The notes under the pieces were generated by a model. The model saw only the letters and a list, made by a program, of their open reading frames with translations. It made no database searches and had not been told where the DNA came from. From assembly GCA_016718315.1 (NCBI GenBank), contig JADKDV010000009.1, forward strand, positions 118,942-182,941: DNA of 64,000 nucleotides, read 5' to 3'. Origin of the DNA: Candidatus Obscuribacter sp. Its GTDB lineage: Bacteria; Cyanobacteriota; Vampirovibrionia; Obscuribacterales; Obscuribacteraceae. Position 1 is the first letter of the stretch, and the number at the start of each line of letters is the position of its first letter. A program made the position numbers and the translations under genes. Positions 44,586 to 54,396 of this stretch are shown piece after piece.

Positions 44586-45613
44586 TTACTTCGATAAGGC
44601 GAGCCTAATTGCTGCGCCACGCTTGCCCAAAGGTGGAGGCACTGCATTCGATATTTGCTCAACTTGCTGAGATAGGTTTCCTTCGAGAACAAATGACTTA
44701 GGAAATCCCTGCAATAACAATGCCTCGTAAATGCTAATTCTTCTCTTGCCAGATGGGTGGACATGTATCTCTCGATTGCCGAAAGCAATTGTCGGACTTG
44801 GCTCTGTCCAGGACAACCTCTTGAAGCTTCTGGTGCCGGCATGCAGAGTATTCGGATTTTGAAACTTCTTCGACCTTGGTTTCATTGTCCAGTGGTTTGG
44901 ATGATGTGGAATGTCTTCCTTTTGCAGTTTTGCTTCGAAAAACTTTGGCGGAGGCAGCCCCCTAATTGACTCTCCAACAGTTTTTGGTCCTTTCCTCTTC
45001 TTTATAATCAAATCCGACTGGTTGTTTTCATCGCGATGAGAATAACCCGTCTGCGATTCTGTGGAACTCCAAAATCAAGAGCGCACAACTCTTTCTCTGT
45101 AACAGCAAAGTCCATGGCGCCTAATTTCGATTTTATTGAATTGAACGTCTTTGCGTGTTTCTGGTCTCGAATTCCAAGGACGTTTTCTAAGACTACAAAT
45201 TCAACACTGTAGTCTCTTTGAAGGCGCCGGATAATTTCGATATAGAGAAACGGCAATCTATTGCGCGGATCACTGGCAAGAGCTCTTGTATTGGCTCGCG
45301 AAAATCCTTGGCACGGAGGCCCTCCAATAATTCCGATGCGCGATTTCTTCCTCACATTCCGTGATACATAGGAAAATACTCCTTCCGGTCCCAAATCAAC
45401 CAGATCTTCAGCAATTCCTAGAGAATCTGGAAAATTAATTTGGTGAGTCCTGACGGCAGCTTCTGATCGGTCGATTGCTATGGGTATGCGAAAGCCCTCA
45501 TTGCAAAAGCCAAGGTCCAGACCTCCTGCACCACAAAACAAGCTCACTACCTCAGGCAATGGCGGAGCCACTCGCTTTGATCCATATTTATTGCGCAAGG
45601 CTGGGAAATCCAT
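44586..45613 (-). CDS. DNA (cytosine-5) methyltransferase, one frame break
   Basis: C5-cytosine methylase, about 340 residues. Motif I VVSLFCGAGGLDLGF, catalytic motif IV GGPPCQGFS, motif VI VVLENV and motif VIII PQNRRRV lie in the first frame (45613-45008). The target-recognition region and the final motifs (SIYEALLLQGFP, NAVPPPLG) lie in a second frame (45011-44586). Adding one A in the AAAA run near 45026 joins them (ATG AAA AAC AAC...). It converges with the six-gene operon and has no restriction enzyme directly next to it. It could protect self DNA for that operon, as DrmMII does in DISARM class 2, or be a solitary methylase. Confidence 0.85.
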
Positions 45614-46161
45614 ACATCACTATCACTAATTGAGAGTATACTTTTATTGTAGCTCTGTGGGAATACTTGGTCTTTAAGATGGGGTCCGTTGGATATCGAT
45701 CTTGGGTCCAAAAGTGAGCCTTGGTGTATCTCCAGTATCAACTGGCACAAAGTTCTATCACATCAATGTACGCCCTTGCAAGAATGAGCCGGTCACATTA
45801 ACGCTCAATTGCTGACTATACAGATCATTTGGACTCTAAAGTCAATTTCCCTCATCTGAATACTCTCGTTACCGTTTCATTAGGCGCAAGTTTACAAAGT
45901 CGACCGGCGCTTGTCGATTTGATGCGTCAATTCGGCTCACTTTGTTGAATCACATCTGATGTCTAAGGCGAGTAGCGGACCTCTCTTATGGAATGTGCAA
46001 CGGTCAACTTGACTCGTGTTCCTTTGTGGTCTCGAGGTTGAAAACATGCCCCCCCACCACCGACTAACCATTTGAACTGAAGTTTACGAGAGAAGCTCAG
46101 AATTTTTAGCTGATGTTTTATTTCTTTTCGATTGTCGGACTCTGTCGTTCAATGTCTCCGT
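45614..46161. other. Intergenic gap between methylase and Argonaute operon
   Basis: A 548-base stretch with no ORF that I believe and no RNA gene. It contains an eight-C run near 46051. It separates two minus-strand units, so it holds the methylase promoter and possibly the end of the Argonaute transcript. Confidence 0.4.
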
Positions 46162-46644
46162 CTATCTAAGTCGACGGGCTGGCTTTGTGGACTCCTCATG
46201 AATCCACACCTCAATTCGATCTGAATCTGTGAGTGCCACCAGTTGCTCGGTTGCGTGCCGGAACGCATCTTGTCCGTAAACGAGCCACAAAGCTCGTTTG
46301 TAACCGTAATTGATGAACCAGCGGAGGTTATCGAAATCATCCAAGTCCTTGGAGTCACATCGTTTGACTTCAATTGCCAAATAGTTTTTGTCTGTGCCTG
46401 GTTGATGCACCAAAAAATCAGGAATCATCCTTCGCGTCCTAAAATCTGTATGGCGGGCTTTATCAACCTCTCCGTTTAATCTAAATGGAGTGTCTTTCGG
46501 CCACCGCTGACGAAGTTGATGATAAAGCTCATAGCAATAGACGCGCTCTTTATACATTGCTGGCAAATTATGCATAGGTAGGTAGAAATATTCAGAAGGC
46601 AGTTTTTCAGTCGCATCCATGAAGATATTGTCGAAATTGTCCAT
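46162..46644 (-). CDS. Small PD-(D/E)XK nuclease-like protein
   Basis: A 160-residue protein with a visible PD-(D/E)XK core: Pro75-Asp76 in MIPDFLVHQ and Glu92-Val-Lys94 in YLAIEVKRCD, preceded by an ERVYCYELYHQLR helix with a possible additional acidic ligand. No other domain is present. It starts 13 bases after the Argonaute gene and has the same orientation, so it appears to be a third gene of that operon. Similar small stand-alone proteins occur in restriction-like contexts. It may be an accessory nuclease of the Argonaute system or merely a neighbour. Confidence 0.65.
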   Translation of the reverse strand: MDNFDNIFMDATEKLPSEYFYLPMHNLPAMYKERVYCYELYHQLRQRWPKDTPFRLNGEVDKARHTDFRTRRMIPDFLVHQPGTDKNYLAIEVKRCDSKDLDDFDNLRWFINYGYKRALWLVYGQDAFRHATEQLVALTDSDRIEVWIHEESTKPARRLR

Positions 46645-46657
46645 CTGAAAAACCTCT

Positions 46658-48173
46658 CTAAACGTAGAATTTGAAGTTCGGTTTTCGGTCCGTTATCGTA
46701 GGATTTGCCAGCAGTATTTCGCCGACCGCATCCGAGAAACCGACGGTTACAGGCTGTCCTTCACCAAGCTTGCACGCATTATAGTTCAGCTTTGTAAGGG
46801 CCAAAATATCCCGAGCAACAGTGTCAATCGACGCCTCACCATGTTGGATATCAATGCGTAATGGAACCGGTGTTTCCCAGCCATCGTATGTTGCTAGACG
46901 AGGCTTGAAGCCGCTGCCGAACAAATATCCAGATCGCTCATGCCGCTTCCAAAGAGTTCCTCTCAGTACGGGCATACTTCCAATTCTGAACAAGCGCGGA
47001 CCGTTCTTATCTAGACGCACTTGGACAGCAATTAAATTGCAGCCTGGCGGACAAGCTTTCAGATAGGCAACATACTCTTCACGCGAAATCGATGATCTGC
47101 AATGTAGAAAAATTTCCTGCATAGGTTGCAGACCGCCCATGTCTCGGTATGTTTCGAGAACACCCTTCAGAAGCTTTTCCGCTGATTTAGGAGGTAAGTG
47201 AAATTGCTTGTCTTCAGTTGAGTACCAGGGACCTTCCTCCCCTAAAAATACGATGCCATCGCCGTTTGACAAAAACATTTGTGCAACACAGCAAGCTGAC
47301 CGTTCGTTATCCCCAGTTTTGCGGAATGCGATACCAACGTAAGAGACACCATTCCTTGCTGTCGCTAATCGCCATGGCTTGCCACCAGCCTTGTAGTACA
47401 AACCGGTAGATAGGTTCCACATGCGATCCGATAGTGGCGTGAGCCCCCGTTCGCCTTGCGTCATCTCATCAGAAAGGCGTAAAGTACTCTCGCGAATAAT
47501 TTGAATTGGTATTTCAAATTGCATACAACGAGCTTTGAGTTGCCGACGGAAATCCGGTGACAATTGATATTGCTCCGAATCGAATGTATTAAACAACTCA
47601 AGCTGTCCTAATTTCCGCGAGTCCTTTGTCGCTGGTTATCCCTGAATCCGTCGGATTCAGCACCTTGGATTCCGGTCTACAGTTCTGCCAAACCTCATCT
47701 GGCACTACGCAAATAGCCACAGCAATTTTCGCGTCTATCTTTTTTGTCTTTTCAAGGCATCCTAGAAACATCTCTACGACCGCGAAACATCGCTCGTGGC
47801 TATCTTTTCTTCGTGACGCATCTAATAGTTGAGTCCTATTTAGTTCAAAGCATTTGATAGGTTGGCTAGTCCAGGGACTTCCAAATGCAGCCTGATATCC
47901 AGGAAATGGCGGCCAGAGTCTATGGCGTTCGGCTTTTTCGACGAACGAGGGTTTGTTCATTGCTGCAGACCAGTCGTTCCACAATCCCAACCCCTCAACT
48001 GTCCCTAACACTATGTGCGAAGGCGACCCAGGATCTTCACTTGTCCCTGAGCTGAAAGGACCAAACAACGATAGACCATCATGCGGATCTATCGCCCGCT
48101 GCCGACTACCAAACTCAAGAGAAGGTTCTTCAAGAACCGAGATGATTTGTTCTTGAGCAACTTCATTGGACAT
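46658..48173 (-). CDS. Short prokaryotic Argonaute (MID-PIWI), one frame break
   Basis: Two frames together give one short pAgo of about 504 residues. The MID half (48173-47598) opens with EPSLEFGSRQRAIDPHDGLS, typical of pAgo, and the PIWI half (47596-46658) has LYYKAGGKPWRLATA, SYVGIAFRKTG and ends in NFKFYV. Removing one A from the AAA run near 47625 fuses them (SDKDSRKLGQLELFN). The PIWI strand that normally carries the first catalytic Asp reads VGIAFR, so guided cleavage is probably lost, as in other short pAgos. I chose ATG 48173, which has AGGAG upstream; it overlaps the effector's stop by 11 bases. It likely uses a guide to sense invader nucleic acid and trigger the partner. Confidence 0.85.
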
Positions 48174-49980
48174 CGCCTGCTTCTCCTGTTGATTCTTCGT
48201 CATCGTCGTCAACGCGAGAGTACGCTATCATTTCTTCGTGGTCTGCTTCTTTACTGTTCAGGGCGTCTTCGTTTATTCGCACCGGTACAAGCCACTCATT
48301 TGGTGCGCCTGCAATAATGAGTTCTCCGCCGGAAGGACCAATACTTATTGATCCGTTCTCACTTAAGAACTGTATCAATGCCAGCATTCTGTGAAGCCAT
48401 TCGTAGTTGAACCAACCACGGCAGAGGTGCTTCCGACGAGAGAAAGCGGTCTTTGATGGCAGTAACTCTCCATTCTCATCTGTGAACCTTATCCGCGTCT
48501 TGAGCTGGATGCGATATTTATTATTGTAGCCATCGACAACACGAAACATTGGTGAGAGCGAATATTTGTAGTTAGTTGATTTGCCTGGACGCCAAAATTT
48601 TCTTTGTCCGACGGGACTGACAAAACTCTTTTCGCCGTCTGGACGAATGAAGTTCAGTCTATCATTTTGAACTAGGTTTTCGGGAAAATACAATCCGTCA
48701 AACTCCAAGCAATAACGCAGACCCTTTCCAATACAGTGCACTACTAGTGACTTTCGAATGAGTTCTGGAATTAAAGTTCTTACGGAAATCTTGTCGATTT
48801 CGGTGACTAATTCCCATGCTGCTCCGCCTATCTGATTGATACCGAATTTCCTTTTCAAATCTAAAGGTGGTGCAAAGAAACTTAGAAAGCGTTTTTTATC
48901 CAATTTTCGAAACGCCCACTTCAATGCCAATTCCTGAATATCTTGGTCGTTCAGTTCAATATCGCTGTCGTAACGGTTGATACCAGTCGGAATCTTTTGA
49001 ACGGCGAATTGACTTGAAATTAGCCTTTCTGGCTCTTCTTTGATCAGGTCCGGCATCACGCCAAAAGTTGTTGAAAGCCGCGTCGCTGCGTCCCGAAAAC
49101 CGGCACAGCCTGAATCTGCTAACGTTCTTAAAAGAGCGTTGAGCCCGTCTGCCCAGGAATTGGTAAATGAAACAGTTTCGAGTTTGCTACTTTTCGAATC
49201 GAGTTTTCTAAAGTCAAACTCATTCCCTAAGAGTGGTAGTACAAGGTTATCGCCTACGCCGAAAGCGTATGCTCGCCTAGCGTTGAACTCAACATCAGAT
49301 ACCGACTCAATAGACATAATTTGCAACAAGCGAAAGGCATTCGACTTCACCAATTTCTCGACAGTTTCGTTTACAGAGGTCCCAGCGATTGGAGAAGTTG
49401 CTCTTGACCAGACTTGATAGCCCTCAAGCTGGAGTCTTCGTGCAAGCCAGGTTGCCAGAGTGTCATTCGCTATGACATTGTCTATAACTAGCAAATCTCG
49501 CTGTGCCGTTGCAGTCAAACTTGACTGGTTGGGAAAGAATGCTGGATGAAATATTTGCGGGTGCTGTGCTATTAGCCCGGAATGCTTGTTGAGAAGCATC
49601 CTCAGTCGCTCAACTCCATACAAGACCAGAGAAAAACCAAAGTCCGAGTTGACCTCCGTGAGCGCGTTATCCCGTTCTGTAGCCGTGAACTTTGATGTAC
49701 ACAAGAACACCAGTTCATCGCAATCATGACCGTACTTCTTGATTTTTTCAGCGTCTTCATTTAGCTTTTTAAGCCAATCTTCTCTAACGCTAAAAGCAAA
49801 GATGCTATTCTTGCCATAGTTTTTTGCAGTATGCAATGCATCTCGGCCTTTGTCCTTGTGTCCACCTAACGGTTCTATGCCGTCATAGCCTTCCAATGCC
49901 ATTAAGTCGGTGCAGAATCGTTCGAACTGATCGTAATCAGTTAGTTGTTCCAGGCAGTAGATTGTAGGTTCCGCTCCCAC
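48163..49980 (-). CDS. Mrr-TIR-APAZ effector partner of the short Argonaute
   Basis: A 605-residue protein in three parts. Residues about 10-140 are Mrr/restriction-endonuclease-like (FERFCTDLMALEGYDGIEP, then GGHKDKGRDALH), but the expected Q/E-x-K strand reads FAFSVREDW. Residues about 161-290 resemble a TIR domain (RDLLVIDNVI, TLATWLARRLQLEGYQVW, then a loop and FRLLQIMS). The remainder fits the APAZ region that docks onto short pAgo. TIR-APAZ effectors of SPARTA systems degrade NAD(P) when pAgo binds target. Here a nuclease-like domain is fused in front. The start is GTG 49980, preceded by GGAAGGG. It is the first gene of the operon and overlaps the pAgo gene. Confidence 0.8.
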   Translation of the reverse strand: MGAEPTIYCLEQLTDYDQFERFCTDLMALEGYDGIEPLGGHKDKGRDALHTAKNYGKNSIFAFSVREDWLKKLNEDAEKIKKYGHDCDELVFLCTSKFTATERDNALTEVNSDFGFSLVLYGVERLRMLLNKHSGLIAQHPQIFHPAFFPNQSSLTATAQRDLLVIDNVIANDTLATWLARRLQLEGYQVWSRATSPIAGTSVNETVEKLVKSNAFRLLQIMSIESVSDVEFNARRAYAFGVGDNLVLPLLGNEFDFRKLDSKSSKLETVSFTNSWADGLNALLRTLADSGCAGFRDAATRLSTTFGVMPDLIKEEPERLISSQFAVQKIPTGINRYDSDIELNDQDIQELALKWAFRKLDKKRFLSFFAPPLDLKRKFGINQIGGAAWELVTEIDKISVRTLIPELIRKSLVVHCIGKGLRYCLEFDGLYFPENLVQNDRLNFIRPDGEKSFVSPVGQRKFWRPGKSTNYKYSLSPMFRVVDGYNNKYRIQLKTRIRFTDENGELLPSKTAFSRRKHLCRGWFNYEWLHRMLALIQFLSENGSISIGPSGGELIIAGAPNEWLVPVRINEDALNSKEADHEEMIAYSRVDDDDEESTGEAGDVQ

Positions 49981-50183
49981 GCGACCCTTCCTCGAATAAT
50001 TGACTAGTGGATTTTATCGCTATTTACTTGAGAATTGGATAAATCGTGTCATGACGGAAAATATCCGTCATGCCCGGGATGTCTATTGGATATACCGCCT
50101 TCTGTTTGAGAACTTTGCAATTTCATCAAGCCTAACCGGTCCGCATGTTCTGCATCACTTGATCGCGGTCAAATTAAATAATC

Positions 50184-50338
50184 GCGCATTGACTCATCAA
50201 AGTCCTTACTTTAGTTCGTAATCTGCCTCACGTAAAATCTAACCCTGACATCTTCCCTGCTTTAAACAGCACTAGAAATGAGTTTGCGTTGGAGGAAAAA
50301 GTGAGTCTACAGGCGAGAAAGGAACTTCTATTCAGAAT
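50184..50338 (+). repeat. Left copy of a 155-bp inverted repeat (IS end)
   Basis: Matches the reverse complement of 58005-58159 over 155 bases with about half a dozen mismatches. It spans the outer end of an insertion sequence and the first codons of its transposase. It faces outward toward the Argonaute operon. Confidence 0.85.
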
Positions 50339-50585
50339 GCGGCACCGTTATGCTGCTGCTGATCGAAAAGGACGGTCCGAGATACTAGATGGATTTGTTG
50401 CTGCCACCGGTTATCATCGAAAATATGCCGTGGCAGTGTTACGGCAGCCAGTTGATGAGACCGGCTCCGAGAGGCTTTTCCCACAACGACAGCGTATATA
50501 TGATCAATCCGTTCAGCAAGCGTTAGTATGTATTTGGATCGCTGCGAATCAAATCTGTTCAAAACGATTGGCTCCGATTTCGTGA
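50301..50585 (+). pseudogene. Transposase N-terminal fragment
   Basis: From GTG 50301, which has GGAGG six bases upstream, the frame encodes a basic HTH-type start of a transposase: SLQARKELLFRMRHRYAAAD, ILDGFVAATGYHRKYAVAVL, ending at CSKRLAPIS. The DDE catalytic part is missing; the sequence switches to unrelated DNA at about 50582. The gene is therefore a truncated remnant whose left terminus is the 155-bp repeat. Confidence 0.7.
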
Positions 50586-51082
50586 AGAGCAATTACTTCC
50601 GCACGCCAGCCTCTATCTGTCCTTAGCTTCGGTTTCAGGCTGGCACAAAATTCGTCGTAACCTTGGACCGCCTGCAGAGAGTCAAGCATACTCAGATATG
50701 CCGGCCCGATGTACGTTTTCTGCTTGTCGGAGAATGGCAACGTCTTGTCCCGTCTATGTTGAGGTGTGTGGTTTCGGGGAGCCTCGATTAATTATAGCGT
50801 CCGTTGAGTCGAGGTTTTAGTAGCTCAGCGCTCTGTGTGCGCCACTGTTGGACGGGACGATACCCTTTGCCTGCCCCGCTGTTAGATCAACCTCCAGCTA
50901 GTCGCGCAGCAGCCTTGGCTATTTCTTCGTGCTTCAAGTTTACGGGGTCGGCGCCACCGCGCGTCAAGCGCACGCAGCTCAATCTTGTTCTGAAACAGCC
51001 AGATCCATCCGCTTGACCCACGGAGCCAACCCCGTGCCCCGGTTTTGAGGCGAAAAGCCTTCACTAACCGGAGGTTCACAGT
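50586..51082. other. Mixed debris after the truncated transposase
   Basis: No intact gene. On the minus strand a protein-like frame (about 50780-50549) encodes PFSDKQKTYIGPAYLSMLDS and ends in ALHEIGANRFEQI; it may be the C-terminal piece of a lost gene but I recognise no family. The rest appears non-coding up to the GGAGG ahead of 51083. Confidence 0.35.
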
Positions 51083-51351
51083 ATGGACAAAGACTACGGT
51101 CTCGAATTGACCAACAATAGTAAAGCATCATGGGCATTCAGCTTGCCGCGCAGTGAAACCTGCATCGGCGCAACGGACATCTGCAAAACAGTGTGTTATG
51201 GAAATGGCATTCGCTATCAGACAACTGGACAGAGAGCCAAACGTCAACGCAATTTTCGGACGGTTGAATTGCTCTTATCGAAAGGCGGACCGGAATTGCT
51301 CGCCGAGAACCTGGTGAGCTTGATCGATCAAGTCAAACCAGCTGATTCACT
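51083..51351 (+). pseudogene. GP88-like protein, truncated
   Basis: Starts at ATG 51083 behind GGAGG. The N-terminal half has a Cys pattern (SLPRSETCIGATDICKTVCYG, followed by RQRNFRTVEL) resembling the phage/plasmid GP88 family, whose function is unknown to me. At about 51346 the sequence changes to an IS21-type istA segment in a different frame, so the gene is cut short. The similarity call rests on pattern memory only. Confidence 0.45.
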
Positions 51352-51573
51352 CAGTTGGAAACGCTGCTGTATCCTAGCCAAATTCACGGCTTGGTGTATG
51401 TCGAGCCAGACTGGGAGTCAGTTCACCGCGAGCTAAAAGAGAAAGGTATTACCCGCGAACTGATCTGGCTTGAATACAAGTCTGACTGCCATCAGTCAGG
51501 CAGGGTGCCGTATTCGTACCAGCAGTACTGTCGGCTGTACCAGCTCTGGGCCAAGAACATTGCAGTGACCTAA
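51346..51573 (+). pseudogene. IS21-type IstA fragment
   Basis: Frame encoding QLETLLYPSQIHG, VEPDWESVHRELKEKGITRE and LIWLEYKSDCHQ then YQQYCRLYQLW, which matches the segment after the HTH in IstA transposases of the IS21 family. The N-terminal HTH and the DDE domain are absent. A matching istB piece lies at 57797-58015, so the two may be the separated remains of one IS21-like element. Confidence 0.6.
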
Positions 51574-51967
51574 TTAAGGGCAATGACAAGGTTAACTGGA
51601 TAATTTCGCCGAAGAGCCAAGATTCAGATTCTAAGTCTCACGGAGGCTTTGATAATGACGAGGAAACGCTCAAGTCTACGCTTGGGTCTATTCTCGGGGA
51701 GAAGAAGTTGAAGGGTGAGAAGTCTGAGCTTGTTTATAGAAAATCTGAACGTTCAAACAAGCAGAGAACGCTGCAGCTTGCTCAATGTCTTTCACTGAGA
51801 AACTATCTGCTGAGTTGACTGGCTTCCTTGACTTAAGTAGAGAAGAGAGGGAATAAAAGATTTCCTCTCTTCTTGAGTTTAGATCGTGACCTTGGAATAA
51901 ACTCTTGTTTACTGGCAACATTCCCCCATGTTACTATTCCTATAATATACTCGGGAGGCATCCTCTT
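51574..51967. other. Gap with no intact gene
   Basis: No recognisable gene. A minus-strand frame (51921-51688) without a ribosome-binding site is probably spurious. The last part carries TATAAT (51941-51946) and GGGAGG (51953-51958) ahead of the thioredoxin-like gene. Confidence 0.35.
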
Positions 51968-52990
51968 ATGGCGACTGCGAGCAATTGGTACCGGAACGTT
52001 CACGTAAAGGCAACTACTCTAGCCAATTCACTTTTGATTTTAACGAATTTCGGATATTGCTCTACGATTCAAGCTAACGCGAATGAATCTCAGATTTCTT
52101 CAACAGCAAAAAATACCATTCCAAGCCGTTCGCTTCCACTCTCAGCTTCTGGATATCCACCTGTCAAAACCAAAAAGCTATTTGCCGATGTTGATTTACG
52201 CGGAAAACAGGCACCGAAACTTGAAGTACAAGACTGGTTGAATGGTGAAATTTCCAATACTGAAGGAAAAGTTGTCTTGATTGATTTTTTGGGCAACATG
52301 GTGTGGACCATGTAAGAAGTTGATTCCCGAGATGAATGCTTGGCAGCAAAAGTATAAGGATGATCTGGTGATTGTCGGCATCTCTGATGAACCCAAAGAA
52401 ACATTGCAGAAATTCATGCTGAACACTGACATGACTTACACTGTTGCCACGGATCCACTTCAGCGAATGAAATCGAAAGTCGGAGTTACCGGTATACCAC
52501 ACGTGCTCATAATTAGTGCCGACAATATCGTCCGGTGGCAAGGGTATCCAATCTTCATAGATGATCGGTTAACCGAAAACGTACTCAGTCAGATTATTGA
52601 GGAATCAAAAAAGAGGTATCCGCTCAGTTTTCAAACCCAGGACAGGTCAAAGTTTGTCAACGTTAGTGCCTTGAGGACTGACTTTTGTCAAACATTGGCA
52701 CGAAAGTTAACTCAGAGTTGGCAAGCTTCAAGTATTGATCGTTCGGCTCCGGCAGACTTCACCTTGCAAATAGGCAAACTGGAACTATCGAGAATCTCAA
52801 TGAAACAATCGATGATTTTAAGGCAGTTCGTGCGACCAGGAGTTCTGTTGAAAAGGCAAAGAGTCTCATACTGTCAAGTTATACTGCCGCTCCACCCGCA
52901 TTACGTGGTGTTTGTCTTCGAATTGTGTTTGGGTCCGAAGTGACCGTAAAAGAAATCCGATTTGATGATGATGCTCCCATAGTGGACTAA
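51968..52990 (+). CDS. TlpA-like thioredoxin with TonB-C-like tail, two frame breaks
   Basis: Exported thiol-disulfide protein. ATG 51968 lies nine bases after GGGAGG. A signal-like segment near residues 15-35 precedes a linker, then GKQAPKLEVQDWL and the thioredoxin core DFWATWCGPCKK with TGIPHVLIIS. The active site is read only if one T is dropped from the T6 run at 52285. A second break at about 52777 (AAA, one A short) leads into GTIENLNETIDDFKAVRATR and ALRGVCLRIVFG, a tail resembling the TonB C-terminal fold. Joined length is about 340 residues. Both breaks are in homopolymers, so the gene may in fact be intact. Confidence 0.75.
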
Positions 52991-53330
52991 GGCTTGAATA
53001 GTGGGTTTTAGGGTTTGAAAGGGCGTCCGTCATTCGAAATTGAACAATGTATTCGGGTGAATCACTGAGACTTGAGAGATCGTGAGTAAATGGAATTTGG
53101 CCCACTGTGCGTGCGCCCCACATAAAGTGCCTGTCGTTTGAAAGTTCTTACAGTCAGTCACTGCGATGATTTCTCTGAATAAAAGTGAATTGATTTGACC
53201 AAAAGAATCTACATCACTCATGAAACGTTGTGCTCAATTTTTAAATCCCATTATCTGAGCAACGAAACCTTCATCCGCATTAATTGAGACTAGACCTTTT
53301 TTCAACGAGAGACAGAATTGGAGAAAACGC
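52991..53330. other. Gap with no gene seen
   Basis: No RNA gene and no believable ORF in either strand. It presumably contains the promoter of the following gene. Confidence 0.35.
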
Positions 53331-53976
53331 GTGAGTGTCAGCAAGAGCAAGTCCGAAAATTTTTATTCAGACGATTGGCACGATTTAGGCAACAGGCTCG
53401 ACATGCTAATCGCGAAGCATAACGCATACAACGACCGCGAGGACAGTCGTTACTCTCGTCAAATTTTGTCATCACTCAACCTCGCTTTGTTTGCCGCAAC
53501 CTGTGCCATTAATGGTGCTTACAATGAAGCCTTACGCAAGAAGTCACTATCTCCAATCGTCTCAGCCGTCTCCAGTGTACGAGCTGAATACCAACCTGAT
53601 AATGAAGACGAGGGGTACGGGTGTGGCTGTTTAGGCAGTTTGTTGGATTCGCTTTGTGAACTACAGAGAATTTATTAATAGAGGCTTCGAACAGCCAATT
53701 GCAGAGCTGCACAATCCGAAAGTAAATTATCGACAGAGAGTCAATGAAGAAAAAATTGGAATCGAACGAATTGCAAAAGAGTTTGGATTCAGTAAGATTG
53801 AGTTTCTGCGAGCAAACAAAGCGCATCCGGACGAGATCGTGCTTAAGGTTCGACAAGCTGGAAACAATGAATTAGCTGAGCACAGAATGAATGAATGTAC
53901 TCTTGCTCTTAGCCGTCTTTTACGATTTCAAATCATTCTTAAATTCGATACGGAGCAATCCGGATTGTTTTGGTGA
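53331..53976 (+). CDS. Hypothetical protein, probably one gene with a frame break
   Basis: Two overlapping frames. The first (53331-53678) starts with GTG and encodes NFYSDDWHDLGNRLDMLIAK and an Ala-rich helix; the second (from about 53635 to 53976) encodes EFINRGFEQPIAELHNPKV and ERIAKEFGFSKIEFLRANK. Neither is a family I recognise. Their overlap and similar helical character suggest a single protein of about 210 residues interrupted near 53660, in line with the other breaks in this part of the window. It could also be two unrelated remnants. Confidence 0.35.
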
Positions 53977-54396
53977 ACGTCAAAATTGAATTGAAGTTAC
54001 CCAAAATCGTAATTTGCACATGCAATTTTAATTGTCGTTGACCATGTTTATCTTGATTGAAAAGTAGTGAGATTTAGTAAAGCTATCCTTGTTGCCGTTG
54101 CAGCTCTGATAATCCAGATGCCTTCGTTTGCCACAAAGCAAAGAGATACCTTTAGTGACCTGCGTTTCTGACTTGTCGCGTCTTGTCGGATTATTGTCCG
54201 CTAAACGGGGGAAGGGCTATAGTATAATCATGTCCTCCAATGGGTTTTCGATTTTAATCGTAACGCAATAGCGGAGCCGACTTGAGAGTAAATTGCAATT
54301 CGTACTTTCGAAAATGAACGAACGCGAAGTGGCAAAACGCGTCAATTGACTGCTATAGTTCTCATTTCAATTCTCGACAATCTGGAGGCTCTCTAA
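53977..54396. other. Gap holding a possible truncated signal peptide
   Basis: A 34-codon frame from GTG 54067 to 54171 encodes a textbook signal peptide (RFSKAILVAVAALIIQMPSF) and then stops. There is no clear ribosome-binding site, so it looks like the start of a lost secreted protein. The remaining bases hold the TGGAGG site of the next gene. Confidence 0.35.

Noticed and set aside
44339..44842. 167-residue minus-strand ORF at the end of the cytosine methylase
   Set aside because: It is an alternative frame across the C-terminal half of the methylase, whose true frame carries recognisable motifs.
47590..47640. Programmed ribosomal frameshift in the Argonaute gene
   Set aside because: The change is +1 with no slippery sequence or stimulator that I can see, and similar breaks hit many unrelated genes nearby; an indel in the AAA run explains it better.
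25027..50183. A further copy of the tRNA-Val att sequence bounding the defence island
   Set aside because: I looked for the 3' tRNA sequence near the right side of the island and saw only short partial matches, so the island's right boundary is not defined by it.
51941..51946. TATAAT as the -10 box of the thioredoxin-like gene
   Set aside because: Transcription from it would begin at or inside the ribosome-binding site, and no -35 box is found at the right distance.
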